NCBI RefSeq assembly: GCF_000220395.1 | Contig: NW_004086914.1 | Location: forward strand, 56,447 to 120,446 | Source of the DNA: Ichthyophthirius multifiliis | Taxonomy: Eukaryota > Ciliophora > Oligohymenophorea > Hymenostomatida | Reading direction: 5' to 3' | DNA: 64,000 bases | In this document: one piece after another, positions 1 through 13,010 of the stretch | How positions within the stretch are numbered: the stretch's first letter is position 1 | Layout: each line of letters starts with the position of its first letter | Position numbers and translations under genes: made by a program | The notes under the pieces: generated by a model | What the model was told of the DNA's origin: nothing | Databases searched by the model: none | The model's input: the letters and a program-made list of their open reading frames with translations, nothing else

Positions 1-220
1 AGTAAAATTTTACAGAGTAAATTTTTATTGTTAAAAATAATTTTAACACTTCGAAAATTGATATTTTAAATAAAATATGAAATAATTTAATATTTATATG
101 TATTTTATTAATATATCTATTTATAAAATAAATTTTTAACTTTTTTTTATATATTTAAAAAAAAACTGCTTATTATTATCTAATTATTATAAATATATAT
201 TTTAAATAAAATTTTTAAAA

Positions 221-1862
221 ATGGTTTTTCAAAAAGTAAGAGGAAATATTTCAATAAAATCTAATATCTTTAGTCCTAAAATAATTACACCTTAAGATTT
301 AAGAGGTAGAGTTTTAGATATTAGTTCCCCTCAAACTCAAACATATATATATTAATAAAACTAATAAACTATGGCATCAATAATAAAAGAAATTTATATA
401 CCAGAAGATTTAAAATAACATGAATAGGAAAATCTTAAAAATTAAGTTAAGGTTATTAGTTGCATAGAGGAAGAAGAAAAAAGGAATAATGAACTTTTAA
501 ATTTTGAATAAAAATTAAAATTGTTAATGGAATAATTTAATTCTTAAAAATTGGATGCATTTGTAAAAAAATATTATAAAACATAATTTATTATTTTTAT
601 AGGAAATGGCTGATAAAATATCATAAGAAATTATAAAAAATTAGAATATTTAATAATAGAAGGTTTATAAAAGCGTATAATAAACTTAAAAAAGAGTGTA
701 TTATAAAATAAATAGTGATTTATAAAAATAGGAAGAAGAGAATAAGAAAGAAGTATAAAATAAAAATTATAAATTCTTAAAAATTATAAAAAATTAAGAA
801 AATAGAATTAAAAAGATTATATAGATAAATAAAAGAAATTGTTTAACATATATTATAAGGAGGAGGAGAGTAAAAATAAAATATTTAAAATTATATAGTA
901 ATATTTATATATTAAAGAAAAAAGTTTAAAAGACTAATATAAGATTAAGAAGATAAACAACATATAGATTTAGATTTTGTAAAAAATAAATAAAAATATG
1001 TAGGAGATTTAAAATCAGCAGTTGATATTTACTAAAACATACGTTTACTTTTGAGCAAAAAAACAGAAGAATTTTAACTCTTGAAGTAAGTCCATGGGGA
1101 AGATTTTCATACTGATCATAGTATTTTGAAAGATTTATCAGAATCAAGAAATGATTCGACATCAATAGCTTCAGAAAAGTTAAGTAAAATTTAGGAAGAT
1201 TTAAAATAATCTGAAGAAGATTAGAAGCTTAGTCAATTCTATTGTAAGTTTTTTGTACTATTTATTTTACTTATAAATAAAAATACTTAGCTACAAAAAA
1301 ATTAAAATAGTAGTGGAATTAAAAAAATGATGTTTAAGTCAAAGATAGCATAAGGAGGATTCTAACAAGAGATGTTTTAAGTAATGCAGAAAGACTTAAA
1401 GTAAAGTAAGAAATTGAAGAAGAATAAATTAGATAAAAACTAATAAAAACAGATCCTAGATTTGCGAAATTATTCAAAGAAGAATAAAGAAAAAAATAAG
1501 AGAAATTATAATAAGAAAAAGAAGAAAAACTGAACAAAATAATAAAGAGAAAAAATAAGCTAGTGGAAAATTTAAAAAACAAAATTGCAGAAAATAAAGA
1601 TGACTAAGAAAATACAATATAAAAAACAAATAGTAATTCTAAAAAAAAGTAAAGAAATCCATAATTAGAAGCAGAAACAAAAATTTAAAAATAGTTTTAA
1701 GAAATTGCTAAAAATCTAAATTTTTCAACTGGAGATTTATTTATGAGAACAAAAAAGTATCATATTATTATAAATTAACTTTTTTAAATTATTTTTTTTT
1801 TTTAAAGTTACACGGAATTGTTTATGTAAAAAACATGCTAGTTTTATAATTCAAATAATTGA
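221..1862 (+). CDS. Hypothetical Gln/Glu/Lys-rich coiled-coil protein
   Basis: No family recognised. With TAA and TAG as Gln, the ATG at 221 opens a reading frame that closes on a TGA ending at 1862 after removal of five short introns that I place at 563-602, 753-798, 870-917, 1244-1290 and 1757-1807. All are GT...AG, 40-51 nt, and the first four keep the frame cleanly. The product is mostly charged helix: a Lys/Gln-rich N-terminal third, a stretch containing HGEDFHTDHSILKDLSES, then a long Glu/Lys/Gln coiled coil around TDPRFAKLFKEEQRKKQ. Composition and helix pattern resemble ciliary or basal-body coiled-coil proteins, but that is inference. The last exon is the least certain part: the other frame after the fifth intron would end near 1948. 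The window begins only 220 bases upstream, all AT-rich and featureless. Confidence 0.6.
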
Positions 1863-2213
1863 TAAAAGAAAAAAGCATGATACAAAATGATAAAATAATA
1901 TATATACATAAATTACCATTAAGATTTAATAAATATATATAAATATGAAAATTATAAAAATTCAAAATTCAAAATATATTAATAAATTTAATAAAAATAA
2001 TATGAAAATAAAATAAATATAAAAAATTAAATTTAATTAAAAAAAAATAATATTAAAATAAAAATAAATCTAATAATTATTAAAAAATAAATTAAAAAAA
2101 GTAAAGAAAATTTAAAATATTATAAAAAAATTTATAAAATATAAAAATACAAAAAAGCTTAATTATTTTTAAACATAAATATTTTTTATATATAATTTAT
2201 TTGCTTTATTTTA

Positions 2214-2248
2214 TTATAATATAATATAATATAATATAATATACAATA
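2214..2248. repeat. (TATAA)n pentanucleotide microsatellite
   Basis: Six or so near-perfect TATAA units lie just upstream of the TPR gene start at 2290. It is a simple repeat in an AT-rich promoter-proximal region. I see no further function. Confidence 0.8.
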
Positions 2249-2289
2249 TAATATATTTTAATATAATATAAATAAATATAAAAATAAAA

Positions 2290-3848
2290 ATGAAAGCAAT
2301 ATAATTTAATACAGAAATATACTAAATAAACAATTAATAAAATTCATAATACTTAAATGAAGGAATTGATTGGATGAAAACTAAGTTCTATGAAAATTAT
2401 GAAAAAATAATAACGATAATAGTAAAAAAAGTTTCATAAAATAAGCAAAATAATACTAATGAAACTGAAAACATATAAAATAACTAATAACCTTAAAACT
2501 AAATTCTAGCTGATTAATCTTAAAATGATTAAAGTAATTAGTCAATAAAAATATTTGATGAAGCTTTGTAATATTACAATTAAAACTAATATAATTAATC
2601 TTTGCCATTATTTTAGACATTTAATAAAGAATTACAAATAGATTCCGAATAAAAATTCTAATAGGCAGTTTAATCTTATTCTTATGTTGCTAATATTTAT
2701 TAATCTTAAAACAATTTAGTTGAAGCAAAAAATTAATATTTCATATTATTAAGTATAATCTAAGAATTTTAATAAAAACATAATCTAAGTTAATAGACAA
2801 TTGAATATCAATACTACTACATTAATTATTAATTAGGAAATTTATAAAACTAAGATAAGTAATTTGACTAATCTATAGAAAACTGGAATTAAGCATATAG
2901 ACATCTTGAGACTATATAAAGTAAAGAAAATTAAAAATTATAATCTGATTTATTAAATAATATTGGAATGGCTTATTATCTAAAAGGAGATTTTAAATAA
3001 TCTATAGAGTATTTTTAAAATTCTTTATAATAAATTTAAGATTTACTTAATGATAATGAATATAAAAACAATATATAATTATTAAATACATAAGGAAATA
3101 GATATAATAATGTTAATTTTTTTTTTTTTTTTTTATATTTAATAAAAAAATTAAATTAGATTGGTGAAGCTTTTAGAAAAGTCTAATAATATGATTAAGC
3201 TGAAAGTTCATTTTTACAATCAATAGAATTAAAGCGTTAATATTAGCAATAAACATAAGATTATTCATTAGATTAATAGAAATCTTTAGGAACAACTCTA
3301 AATAATTTAGGTATTAATTAATACTATTAAAAAAATACACTTAATCAATTGAAAACTTATCTGAAGGATTGTCATAATATGAAAAATTATAAGGAGAAGA
3401 CTTTTAATTAATTATTTCTAATATTAAATCACAAAGAGCTGATTGCTATAAATAAATCAAATAATATAATTAAGCTTTATAGGATTGTAAAAATGCATAT
3501 GAGATAAAATTGAATGTTTTAGGAGAAAATCATAAATAGACTTTATAAGCATTATCTAACTATGCTCAGTTATTATATATTAATAAATAACATGATATTG
3601 CAAAAGAAATGTTTGAGAAACTACTTGAACTTTAAAAAGCTGTTTTTGGAGAAAACGATTATAGAATAGGATAAACATTAAATAATATTGGAACTGTTTT
3701 ATCTGATAGACACTAATATGATGAAGCTGAAAATTGCCTAACTAAAGCAATAGAAATTCTAGAAAAAGATGGAAAATTATCACCAGATAATATTGAAAAA
3801 ATAAAAAAAAACCTAAGAATAATTCAAAATAAGAAAAATAAATAATGA
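2290..3848 (+). CDS. TPR-repeat protein (kinesin-light-chain-like repeats), one frame break
   Basis: A scaffold-type protein. Reading with ciliate code gives about 500 residues from the ATG at 2290 to TGA at 3846-3848, with one 48-nt intron at 3112-3159. After a Gln/Asn-rich N-terminal region of about 80 residues come tandem 34-42-residue helical pairs typical of tetratricopeptide repeats, for example LLNNIGMAYYLKGDFKQSIE, TLNNLGINQYY and QTLNNIGTVLSDRHQYDEAE. The spacing and the NNIG/NNLG signatures are like the longer TPRs of kinesin light chain and Nephrocystin-3 relatives. The frame is broken once at the A7 run 3329-3335: downstream repeats (QSIENLSEGLSQYEKL) resume in the frame obtained if the run had eight A. 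A TPR matching the consensus spans the break, so I take it as one gene. Partner and location unknown. Confidence 0.8.
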
Positions 3849-4226
3849 ATTTTTATTAAAAAAATATATAAAATAAAATATTATATTAAAATATTAAAAA
3901 CAATAAAAATTTAAATAATAAATAATTAAATTTATTAGAATCTTATAAAATAATATTTTTTTTTTTCTTTAAAAATAAATAAATGTGAATACTAATTTTT
4001 TTTAGCAATTTAAAAAATGTAAATAAAGAAAATATTTATATTATTAAATAGTTTATTAAATGTTTTTTTTTTTTTAAATATTAAAAAATTAATTATTATA
4101 AATAAATAAAACCATATTTTATTTAATTTTATTTATAATTATTATAAATAAAATATATTTCCTATATATTTAATAGTTTGTCATAACTTTTATTTTATTA
4201 TATTAAAAAATTTATAAATAATCATA
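3849..4226. other. Intergenic AT-rich sequence
   Basis: Spacer between the TPR gene and the snoRNA candidate. It is nearly pure A/T with runs of T and A; I see no open coding sequence with sensible codon use and no RNA-like structure. Confidence 0.6.
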
Positions 4227-4314
4227 ATTATGTGATGATTCAGGACAAATGAAATTTAAGAATTATTTATATGATTCTTAATTTTGTGATGTTTTCTAGC
4301 CAGGTCTGACAATA
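4227..4314 (+). ncRNA. Candidate box C/D snoRNA
   Basis: A short island of higher complexity in otherwise A/T-only spacer. It has a perfect C box GTGATGA at 4232-4238, a D box CTGA at 4306-4309 about 70 nt later, and an internal C'-like GTGATGT at 4287-4293. These boxes, their order and the roughly 80-nt span are what the box C/D snoRNA family (2'-O-methylation guides) shows. The bases just upstream of box D, TTCTAGCCAGGT, would be the guide. The terminal stem is weak and A/T only, and I cannot identify the rRNA target, so the call is moderate. Confidence 0.45.
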
Positions 4315-4731
4315 TTTATTTTTTTAAAGTTTGTCTAACTTAAAATATAATTTTAATATATAAAAATAATTATAATTATACTTTTTTATAAATATTAAAA
4401 TATATGAAAATGACAAATATTTTTAGAATTAAAAAAAATTAAAAATAACAAATAAAATTTTACTTTATTCTAGATTTATTTTTAATTTTATAATAAAGTA
4501 TATAATAAAATTGTAAATAAAATAACAGCATTATATAAAAAAATATATTTATAATAAATATTCAAAAGATATCAAAATTTATTTAATAATTTTAATATAA
4601 TAATACTTAAATATAATTTTATTTTATATAAAAATACATATACAAATAATATTTTTAAATTAATTTTTGTATATAAATATTTATATTATTTTATAAAAGG
4701 AAAATTTTAAAAATAAAATATATTACATAAA

Positions 4732-5913
4732 ATGGATAATTATTTTACAGCTATAACACTTCTTGGTTTAAGAGATTAAAACTTACCTCCTTTTAAGTAA
4801 TATTTTAATTAACATTTAAAAAAACAAAAATATTTATTTAAATAATTTAAAATTATTAAGAGATGCGAGATTATAAAGATATAAATCAATAAAAAAAATG
4901 ATTGATTTAATAGAAACAGCAACAAAACTATATCCAAAAATGCCAATTGAATTATTTACTCTTAACCCAACTGATCGTAAAAAACTAAAATTATATATTT
5001 ATAATTTAACAAAAAAATTAATAAATATAATTATATTATTTCATTTAATAAACTTAATCTAATTTTAATATATAATACAATTAAATAATTATAAAAGAAA
5101 AAATATAATCATAAGATCAATAATTTAATATTAATATTAAATAATTTAAATAAATATATTACAACTATACTATTCGATTTGTAAAACATATGATTCTTAT
5201 GCATTTATTATTTTTATATTTATATTTTTTAATTGCTATTCTTTTATATTTTTATTACGTTTATTTAATTAAAATCTATTTTTTATTATAATAGCTGAAT
5301 GGGACGATGATATGACTTATCCTTCAATTTAGTATAGTACTTTACTATACAAATCAACGGCTTTAGCTGGGAATTTAGTATTTTAAAATTTATATATTTT
5401 TAATTTGTTAATAAAAATAGTTCCTTTATGCTTATAACTATAATAATTATACTAGTAATATTAGATTTAGAACAATGAGATATTTCTTTCCTATTGTTTC
5501 ATTTGCTATTTTCGGAAACATTTATTGGTTTTTTTTTTTATAAAAAGCAAATAAAAATATCATATATAATTTTTATAAATTATAAGGGATTACAGAAGTT
5601 AGTTGACCAGAGTAAATCTTTTTGATGAATATGTTTAATTAAGATCATAAGAATTAGTTAAATAAAATGAGTATTTATTAGAGCATGAGGGTTAATTATA
5701 TAAAAATTTATATATTTTTAATTAAATAATTTTATATATAAAGATATTAAAAGATATGTTTGGTGGAATGAAGACTTGAAAGAAACTCTATTAAGAGTAC
5801 ACAGATAAGCTAATAATCATTAAAGTAGTGATTTTTAAGATTCTGAGCTTATATTATAAGATTTTATTGATAGATATAGTGATAGCAAAAATATTAGCTT
5901 TTTATCTAAATGA
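4732..5913 (+). CDS. Single-pass membrane protein, possibly mitochondrial
   Basis: Not assigned to a named family. Exon 1 starts at ATG 4732 (MDNYFTAITLLGLRDQNLPP) and later exons encode EWDDDMTYPSIQYSTLLYKS, a hydrophobic segment RYFFPIVSFAIFGNIYW, and a charged helical C-terminus with RYVWWNEDLKETLLRVHRQ ending at TGA 5911-5913. Junctions at about 4797-4860, 5383-5426, 5526-5584 and 5699-5750 splice in frame. The stretch 4977-5293 is either an unusually long intron of about 316 nt or hides a further exon that I could not place. One transmembrane segment followed by a Trp/Arg-rich, coiled, soluble tail is the style of accessory subunits of ciliate mitochondrial respiratory complexes, but that is only a guess from appearance. 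Confidence 0.65.
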
Positions 5914-6204
5914 AAAAAAAAAAAAAAAATTATTCTATATATTTTTTTATGTCAATAATAAAATAAATTATTATTGAAATATTTTATTTTAACTAAATAA
6001 TAAATTCTTTAAATAAAATAAAAAAATTAATAAGAAATATTTTTTTTTTTTAAATAAAAAAAGTTTATAAATATAAAACATATAAAAGAGATTAGAGATT
6101 TATTTAAAATAAAAGTTTTATAAATAAAATTATTTATTTATTATATTTTAAATAAATTAATATTTAATTTTATATATTTTCTTATATAATTTATTTAAAA
6201 AATA
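5914..6204. other. Convergent intergenic spacer
   Basis: Gap of 291 bases between the 3' ends of the + strand membrane protein gene and the - strand hydrolase gene. It is only A/T runs, including A15 at 5914-5928, presumably containing both 3' UTRs. Confidence 0.6.
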
Positions 6205-7216
6205 TCATATTCTTTTTAATATCCAATCAGCTACAACTTAATTCATTTCATAAATTTCTTATTCTTTCCACATATTATGCCAACAATTATTATAAAAAAT
6301 ATGAGTTTTATCTTCAGAAGGAGATTCATGATTTAATTAAAATCCAAGTAATGGATCAACAAGTTTATCTTTTCCTGCGGTCAAGCATAAAAATCTTGCC
6401 TTATAATCTTTATATGTATTTTCTAATTAAGATGATAAATTAAGTATATGTTTTATTGTTCCGACAATAATATTTCCATTATAAGCATAAGGATCTTTCA
6501 TTAGTTCGTCTGGGACATTTAAATTTTTATTTGATAATCCAAATCTTTAAGCTTATTTTTTTTTCTATAAAAAAATAAAATATTAATTTACGTAAAGTAT
6601 GAAGCTTAGGATATATTGAAGCCAATATTCCAACAAAAAACTTTCCAATACGAGAGTTATATTTATTATCCTTAATTGCTGGAGCATATAAAATTACTCC
6701 TTAAAATCTATTTGGATTGTCTAGTGATAGTTTATATACAGTAGATCCTCCCCAACTTTATCCAGCAATGAATATTTTTTTATTAGAATAAATATTTTCT
6801 ATTAATGAGACAAACTTATTTGCATCTTCTATATGTTATTGTACTGATTCACAATAGCCTCTAATTCCTTCACTTTTACCAAATCCTCTAAAATCGTATC
6901 CTACTACTTCTATTCCTTTTTTACTCAAAAATTCAGCTATATGAGAAGATTAGCCTATATGAGAATTTAATCCATGAAATATTATTAAAACTGCTTTTAT
7001 TTCATTTTAAGCTCTTTACTTATATGTTGCTAATTTTATAACTTTATTTTCTTGAATTACATTAAAATCTATCCAATTTTCGATTTCATATTTAGAATCT
7101 TGGCCTGGTACTGGTGATCTATCTGATTCTAGTTATTTTAAATCCATTACTTATTTCATATAATTATCTTTATATTCTTCATTTTACCATTGAATATCAT
7201 TTATATTAAAACTCAT
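6205..7216 (-). CDS. Monoacylglycerol-lipase-like alpha/beta hydrolase
   Basis: A serine hydrolase likely to release fatty acid from monoacylglycerol or lysophospholipid. Reverse strand ATG at 7214-7216, TGA at 6205-6207, one 40-nt intron at 6552-6591; about 320 residues, the usual length for bacterial and protist MGL-type hydrolases. Visible family features in order: oxyanion-hole region LIIFHGLNSHIG, strand and turn VVGYDFRGFGKSEG, nucleophile elbow IAGQSWGGS (Ser between Gln and Trp), cap segment, acid CLTAGKDKLVDP, and catalytic His in NNCWHNMWKEQE close to the C-terminus. No signal peptide or membrane segment is visible, so it is probably cytosolic or peripherally membrane-bound. The next upstream gene on the same strand is the calcium channel, 520 bases away. 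Substrate is inference from the family; the fold and triad are seen. Confidence 0.85.
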
Positions 7217-7272
7217 AATATTAATTATAATTTATAAATGATTAAAATTTAATATATAATTTTATATAATAA

Positions 7273-7316
<44 letters not shown>

Positions 7317-7737
7317 CATCATATTATTAGTTTTTTTTATAATATATAAATAAAATCAATTAAAAAAATAACCATTAATTAATCTATTTTACTATTTTTT
7401 ATATTCTTTGCTGATTGAGTATTTTATAAAAATAAAAGAAAAAGTAATATGAACATATAATATATTTTTTTTTTAAGAATTTAGAATTTAGCTTATATTT
7501 AATTTTAAAAATAAAATTATTTAAAAGAAATGAAATTCATTATTTTATTACATATACATAAAAAAAGATTAATTTTATATTTATTAATTTTATATTTTAT
7601 TAGATAATATATTTTTAAAGATACTATTTAATTATTAATTTTTATTTTTATAAAATAATTAATTTTAATGTAAATATTAAAATAAATTTTCTTTTATATC
7701 TTTTAAATACAATATTTTATACTTTTTGTTTATATAA
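7217..7737. other. Intergenic AT-rich spacer with (TA)n
   Basis: Gap between the hydrolase start and the channel 3' end. It contains a (TA)n tract at about 7275-7313 and otherwise only A/T runs. No gene seen. Confidence 0.6.
7275..7313. repeat. (TA)n microsatellite
   Basis: About 19 uninterrupted TA units upstream of the hydrolase start codon, in the likely promoter region of that gene. Confidence 0.9.
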
Positions 7738-10700
7738 TCAATCAGATTCCTCTTTTATATTTTTTTTCTAATCTGAAGGTAATGTTCTTATTGGTACAAA
7801 ATCTATTTTTTGCTATCTAAGCTACTTTATCACATACTTTTCTATTTGATTGCATTCTGTAAAGTTTTTCTATTTTGTTTAAATAATAAACATCATTAAA
7901 TGATACAGATTGTGTTCCAAATACATATGATATTCCCATGCTATATTTGATTAACTTTATCCTTAAATAATATTTTTATCGATTCCCTTTTTTATTTATT
8001 ATTTAGATTTATTATATAAAATATATTTATTTACACAAATATAACATTTGCTGTTTATATCTTAAAGGATTTAATCTTTTTCTGTTCTTAATTCACCAAA
8101 AGTATCTAAAATTATACCAAAAAATATTTGAATGAAAAGTGTTTATATTATTATATAGTTTGTTAAATCAAAAGTATATCTAGCCCAATAATAATCTTCA
8201 TCAGAATAAGGATCATTAAATTAAGCAATACCAAGAGCTTCAGAAATACCTCCACCGTTTCTTAGAGATTCTTTAATTGTTGAAGTAATAGTAGTTATAT
8301 ATGTTTAGCCAAACGCATTTTTTTCTGCTAGCATATAATAATTAAACTTATTTTAAAATGCGATAATTCCATAAATATACATTATAATAACTCCCAAACA
8401 TGTAAAAACAAAAAGATTTCTCAAATTCAGTAAAAGATTTAATTATACTTTACAAACCATCGCTTTGCTTAATAATATCTAGAAGTAATATACTATATAT
8501 AATCGGACCTTTTGTGTTGAATGCAAGTATACTTAGTATTAAATAGCCTATATTATAAAAATTATCCAAATCAATTATAATTAATATAAAATATTTAAGA
8601 ATGCTATTATTATTTTTTTATGGTTAAAGAAATTCCACAAGTTATAATATTTTACTTTTTTTATTTTTATTTTTTTAAAATAAATATAATATAATTTTAT
8701 AAAAATAAAAACTTTTTAAAAAATGTGTATTAATTTTCAATAATAGGGCCGGATGTTGTCTTTAATTGTTCAATTCTAGCTAAAGAATCTTTATTTGAAA
8801 ATTAATTTATTGAAATTTTAAATCTATTTATTAAAACTATTAAAAAGTAAAAAGATGCTAAAAATAATTCTATAATCTAAAATATAAATAAAACAAGGAA
8901 TTATGTATTATCATCGACCTTACTATATATGATATCGAATTTTTATTCTTCATTAAATGAGTTTATGACTAATAAAAACTAATTAATAAATTACAATAAT
9001 ATATAAAATATAATTACATAGACCATTTATAATAATAACAACAGCATACAATAAGTTTTTAATGGTTTAAATATTGTTAATAAAGAATATTAAAAGCTTT
9101 TTTTAAATTAAAAAAATATATGAACATAATAATAAAATTTACTTGTTATTAAGCAAGTTTTTATCTATATATCATCTAAGATTTGTAAAATTCTATATTT
9201 TCTATCAAGAATGTTATTCTATCAATATCAGAAGAACGATCTGATTCAAATATCTAATAACAATTAAATATTTAAAATTAAATTTATATAATATATATTA
9301 ATTACTATATGTTAATTTATTTATTCCGTAATGAAACGAGATATAAATGGTTTTTAAAAATATAATTTTCGATTATATTATTATTCATCTAATATATAAA
9401 CTATTCCAAGTTATTATTTAAAGTAATTTATATGGTTCTCTCTTTTTTTTATTATATTTTAAGGTTAGATATTTTCTTTCACTATATTTTCGACTTCATG
9501 TGTTATTTTTTATGTAAAGTTGTTAATTTTAGAACTTTTTTAATTATTTTGATTTTATAATTCGACTATATTTTTTGAGAAGCCTTTAACAGTTTTGTAT
9601 TTCTAAAAAAATAAAATATTATAAATATTAGATATTATTATTTTATCTATATTACTTATTTGTTTTATTATTAACCTTTAAGATTTTTTTTTTTATTTAG
9701 TTTACATAATTCATTATAACTTTCTTCATTTTCAGAACTATTAATTTATTAATTATTATCATTTAAATTGTCTTTGTTTTCTTTAATATTTGAATCATTA
9801 TCTTACTTTTACACAAGTTAATCAAATCTATTTTTTTGGTCATTATCAAAATTATTTTCATTTAGTTTTATAAATTAAGATAACTTTGTATTATCTTTTT
9901 CTTATTCTGTAAAATAACACATTAAAACATAAATATCGAATCCTATATCATAAATTTATTTATCTAAATCAGTAAAATTACCTTTTTTACAAATTTGTTT
10001 AGTACATCCTAAATTTCTTTCACATTCACATTATTTATTTAAGTTTAACATTTTTTTAATTTTATACATTCTTTATTCATATATATTTTAAAGAATTTTT
10101 ATTAACTCATCACAGTCAATAGTATCAATAATATTAACTATTTTATCATTTTCTTTATTAGAACATAGTTGGAGTAAAAACTTAAGGCATTTAGATAAAA
10201 CATTAATTTACATATTGATATTTTTAATATTTTCATAAGTTTATTATAAAATATTAACTTATTATTATTTTCTAAAATCGATTTCATTTTTTATAATTTG
10301 TTCTTAAATTAAATATAAAAATTTATAGTTTTAACACAATAGCTTTGCATTTTCTACACTTCCAGTACAGAAATCAATTAAAGTATCAAAAGCTTAACAA
10401 ATTAAAGAGTTTTTGAAATTCATATTAACAATCTAATCTTCTAAAAGCATGCATTAGAAATTACATACTTCGTTTACTAAATTTATATTTGCATAAATTT
10501 AATTATCATTAGGATTTAAAAAATTTTACTTTCTTAGGAAATTCTAAAAATCACTATTTACATTTTCACAGAACAATTAAAGAATTCTAAGTATATAAAT
10601 TGCTAAAATTTCATATTATGTTTTTTATAAAACATTATTAGTTTTCTGTATTTTTAATTATTACATATTTTAAGGGAAGCTATTCATTAACTTATTTTTG

Positions 10701-10796
10701 AAAAATTAAAATATATTAAAGCAAACTTATTTTTCATTCGTTAAATATTTAAAAATAACAATTTAGCTAACCTAAAACAAAATAAATATATAAATG

Positions 10797-10842
<46 letters not shown>

Positions 10843-12976
10843 TACATTAAATCCAAAATTTAATATCTATATTATAAATTATAAATATTCGAAAATAACA
10901 TTTGTACTACTATTCTCATTTATATTATTTAAAACATCAACTATAATTTATTATTAACTTACTATCTAAAATTAATATTATTATTAATTATTTAACAAAA
11001 ATATTAAGTTACTAAAAATTAAAATTTTTGATAATTCTCCATTTTCTTTATAGCATATTCATTTTTTCTTTAATCTTTTTAATTTATAGAATCTTCTATA
11101 GTTTAGCTATTAAACTAATTTAATTCTAGAAAAATCCTAAGAAATTTGACTAATATTGACTATATAATAAAAATATAAAAATTTAATTAATAAAAATTTC
11201 AATTACATTATCAAATTCAAATATAAATTTAGAATTTTCTATAAAATTTGTTGTATTTGATAAAACATTCTATTAAAGTATTTCTTCCATTATTATATGA
11301 TTTATTAATGATTCTTATAGATTTATTTTACTTTCTAGTTCCTAATTATGGACAAGATTATCATTATCCTTATTAATTATTTTCCAAATTTTATATAAAT
11401 CACAATTTGATTACTATTATATTTTTGTTTTTGCGTTTTTCTATTTTTAATGTTTTATAAAAACTATTTTATAAATAATTTATACCTTTATTTATTTTAT
11501 ATCTTTCTCAGTATCTATATTTTATTCTTTTTATGCTATATTATCCTATAAAATAATATTTTGTGTAATTACAGTAATTTAAGATTATATTTTAAATTCT
11601 TAGATATTTTCATCTAAAGCTTTGAAGAAATCATTAATATTAAATTTTTTTTTTGCATTATAATCATTATTACTTATTGCTTAAATAATTAATTCTTTAT
11701 TAATTATATTTTAAGAGTTTTAATTAAGTATTTTTATTATGAAATTTAATTTATCATTTGCATTTTATATATTTTCTTACTTAATTAAATTACAAATATT
11801 TTATTTAAAATTTTGTAAATTTATTCTTTATCTAAACAAATATATATTTATATATTACATTAATATATATAATGGTGTCGAAGTTTTTTATTTATTATAA
11901 GTTTATACTGTATTATTTATTTACACTATTAAATTAAAATAATGCAAAACCTTCTAAAACTATTGAACTATTTTAGGATTAGAGTTTTTAATATTTATGT
12001 TTATAAATTGTTCCAACTTTTATAAATAGTCTTATGCTTATTTTAATATTTTGTTAAACATTTAAAACTAATTTTATTGTGGGTCTTATAAAATATTCCT
12101 TTTTTGACAATAAATATCAATAATAAAATGTATAACTCCTTCATAAGTTAAAAATTTCCAATATTAATATTAATTATATTAATTTTAATATATATTGGCT
12201 TTAATATTTTATTAATAAAATAAGCCTTATTCGTTTTCTTTTAATTTTTCTAATTCTAAATTTCTAAATATTAAATTTTAAAAAATATCATATATTTCTT
12301 CCATTTCATTCTATTAAAAACTTTAGTTATCTTAATTACAATAATCATTATTTTATAGGAATATTTCAAAAATCAATTTTAGATAAATACGTTTACATAT
12401 ATAAGGAATATTTTTTTAGTATAGTATTTATTTAAGTTCATCATATTCGAATAAATTTTTAATTTCATTAATACTCTATTAATTATTTTTACAACAATTA
12501 ATTATTAAATCCAAAGCTAAATTAAAAAAAATATTAAATATAAAATTAATTATAAATATTATTTTTTACATTTTATATGAATATACAATTTATAAAAATT
12601 AAATTCATTTAAATTTTTAATGACATATTTTTAAATTTAATTATATTTAATAGGCTTTATTATGTAAAGCATTATTTTTAAATGAATAATATTAGTCAAT
12701 ATTTAAATTTAATTTGTCTCTAAATTTTAACAATTTTAACCAAAATTAAGAGATTTTAATATTTTCAAGTATTATACTAAGGCTTACATTTTTAAAATAT
12801 CCTATTTTTATATAATATTATTTTATTGTTCCCCATTATATGAATCATTATCAAACTATAAAAGTTAGTAATAATTAAATAATTTTAGTATTTTGTTGAA
12901 TATTATTTTTATAATTTGTTAACACTAGTGATACTTAAATTTTGCATTTGTTAAAAGTTCAGAACATAACTGTTTT

Positions 12977-13010
<34 letters not shown>

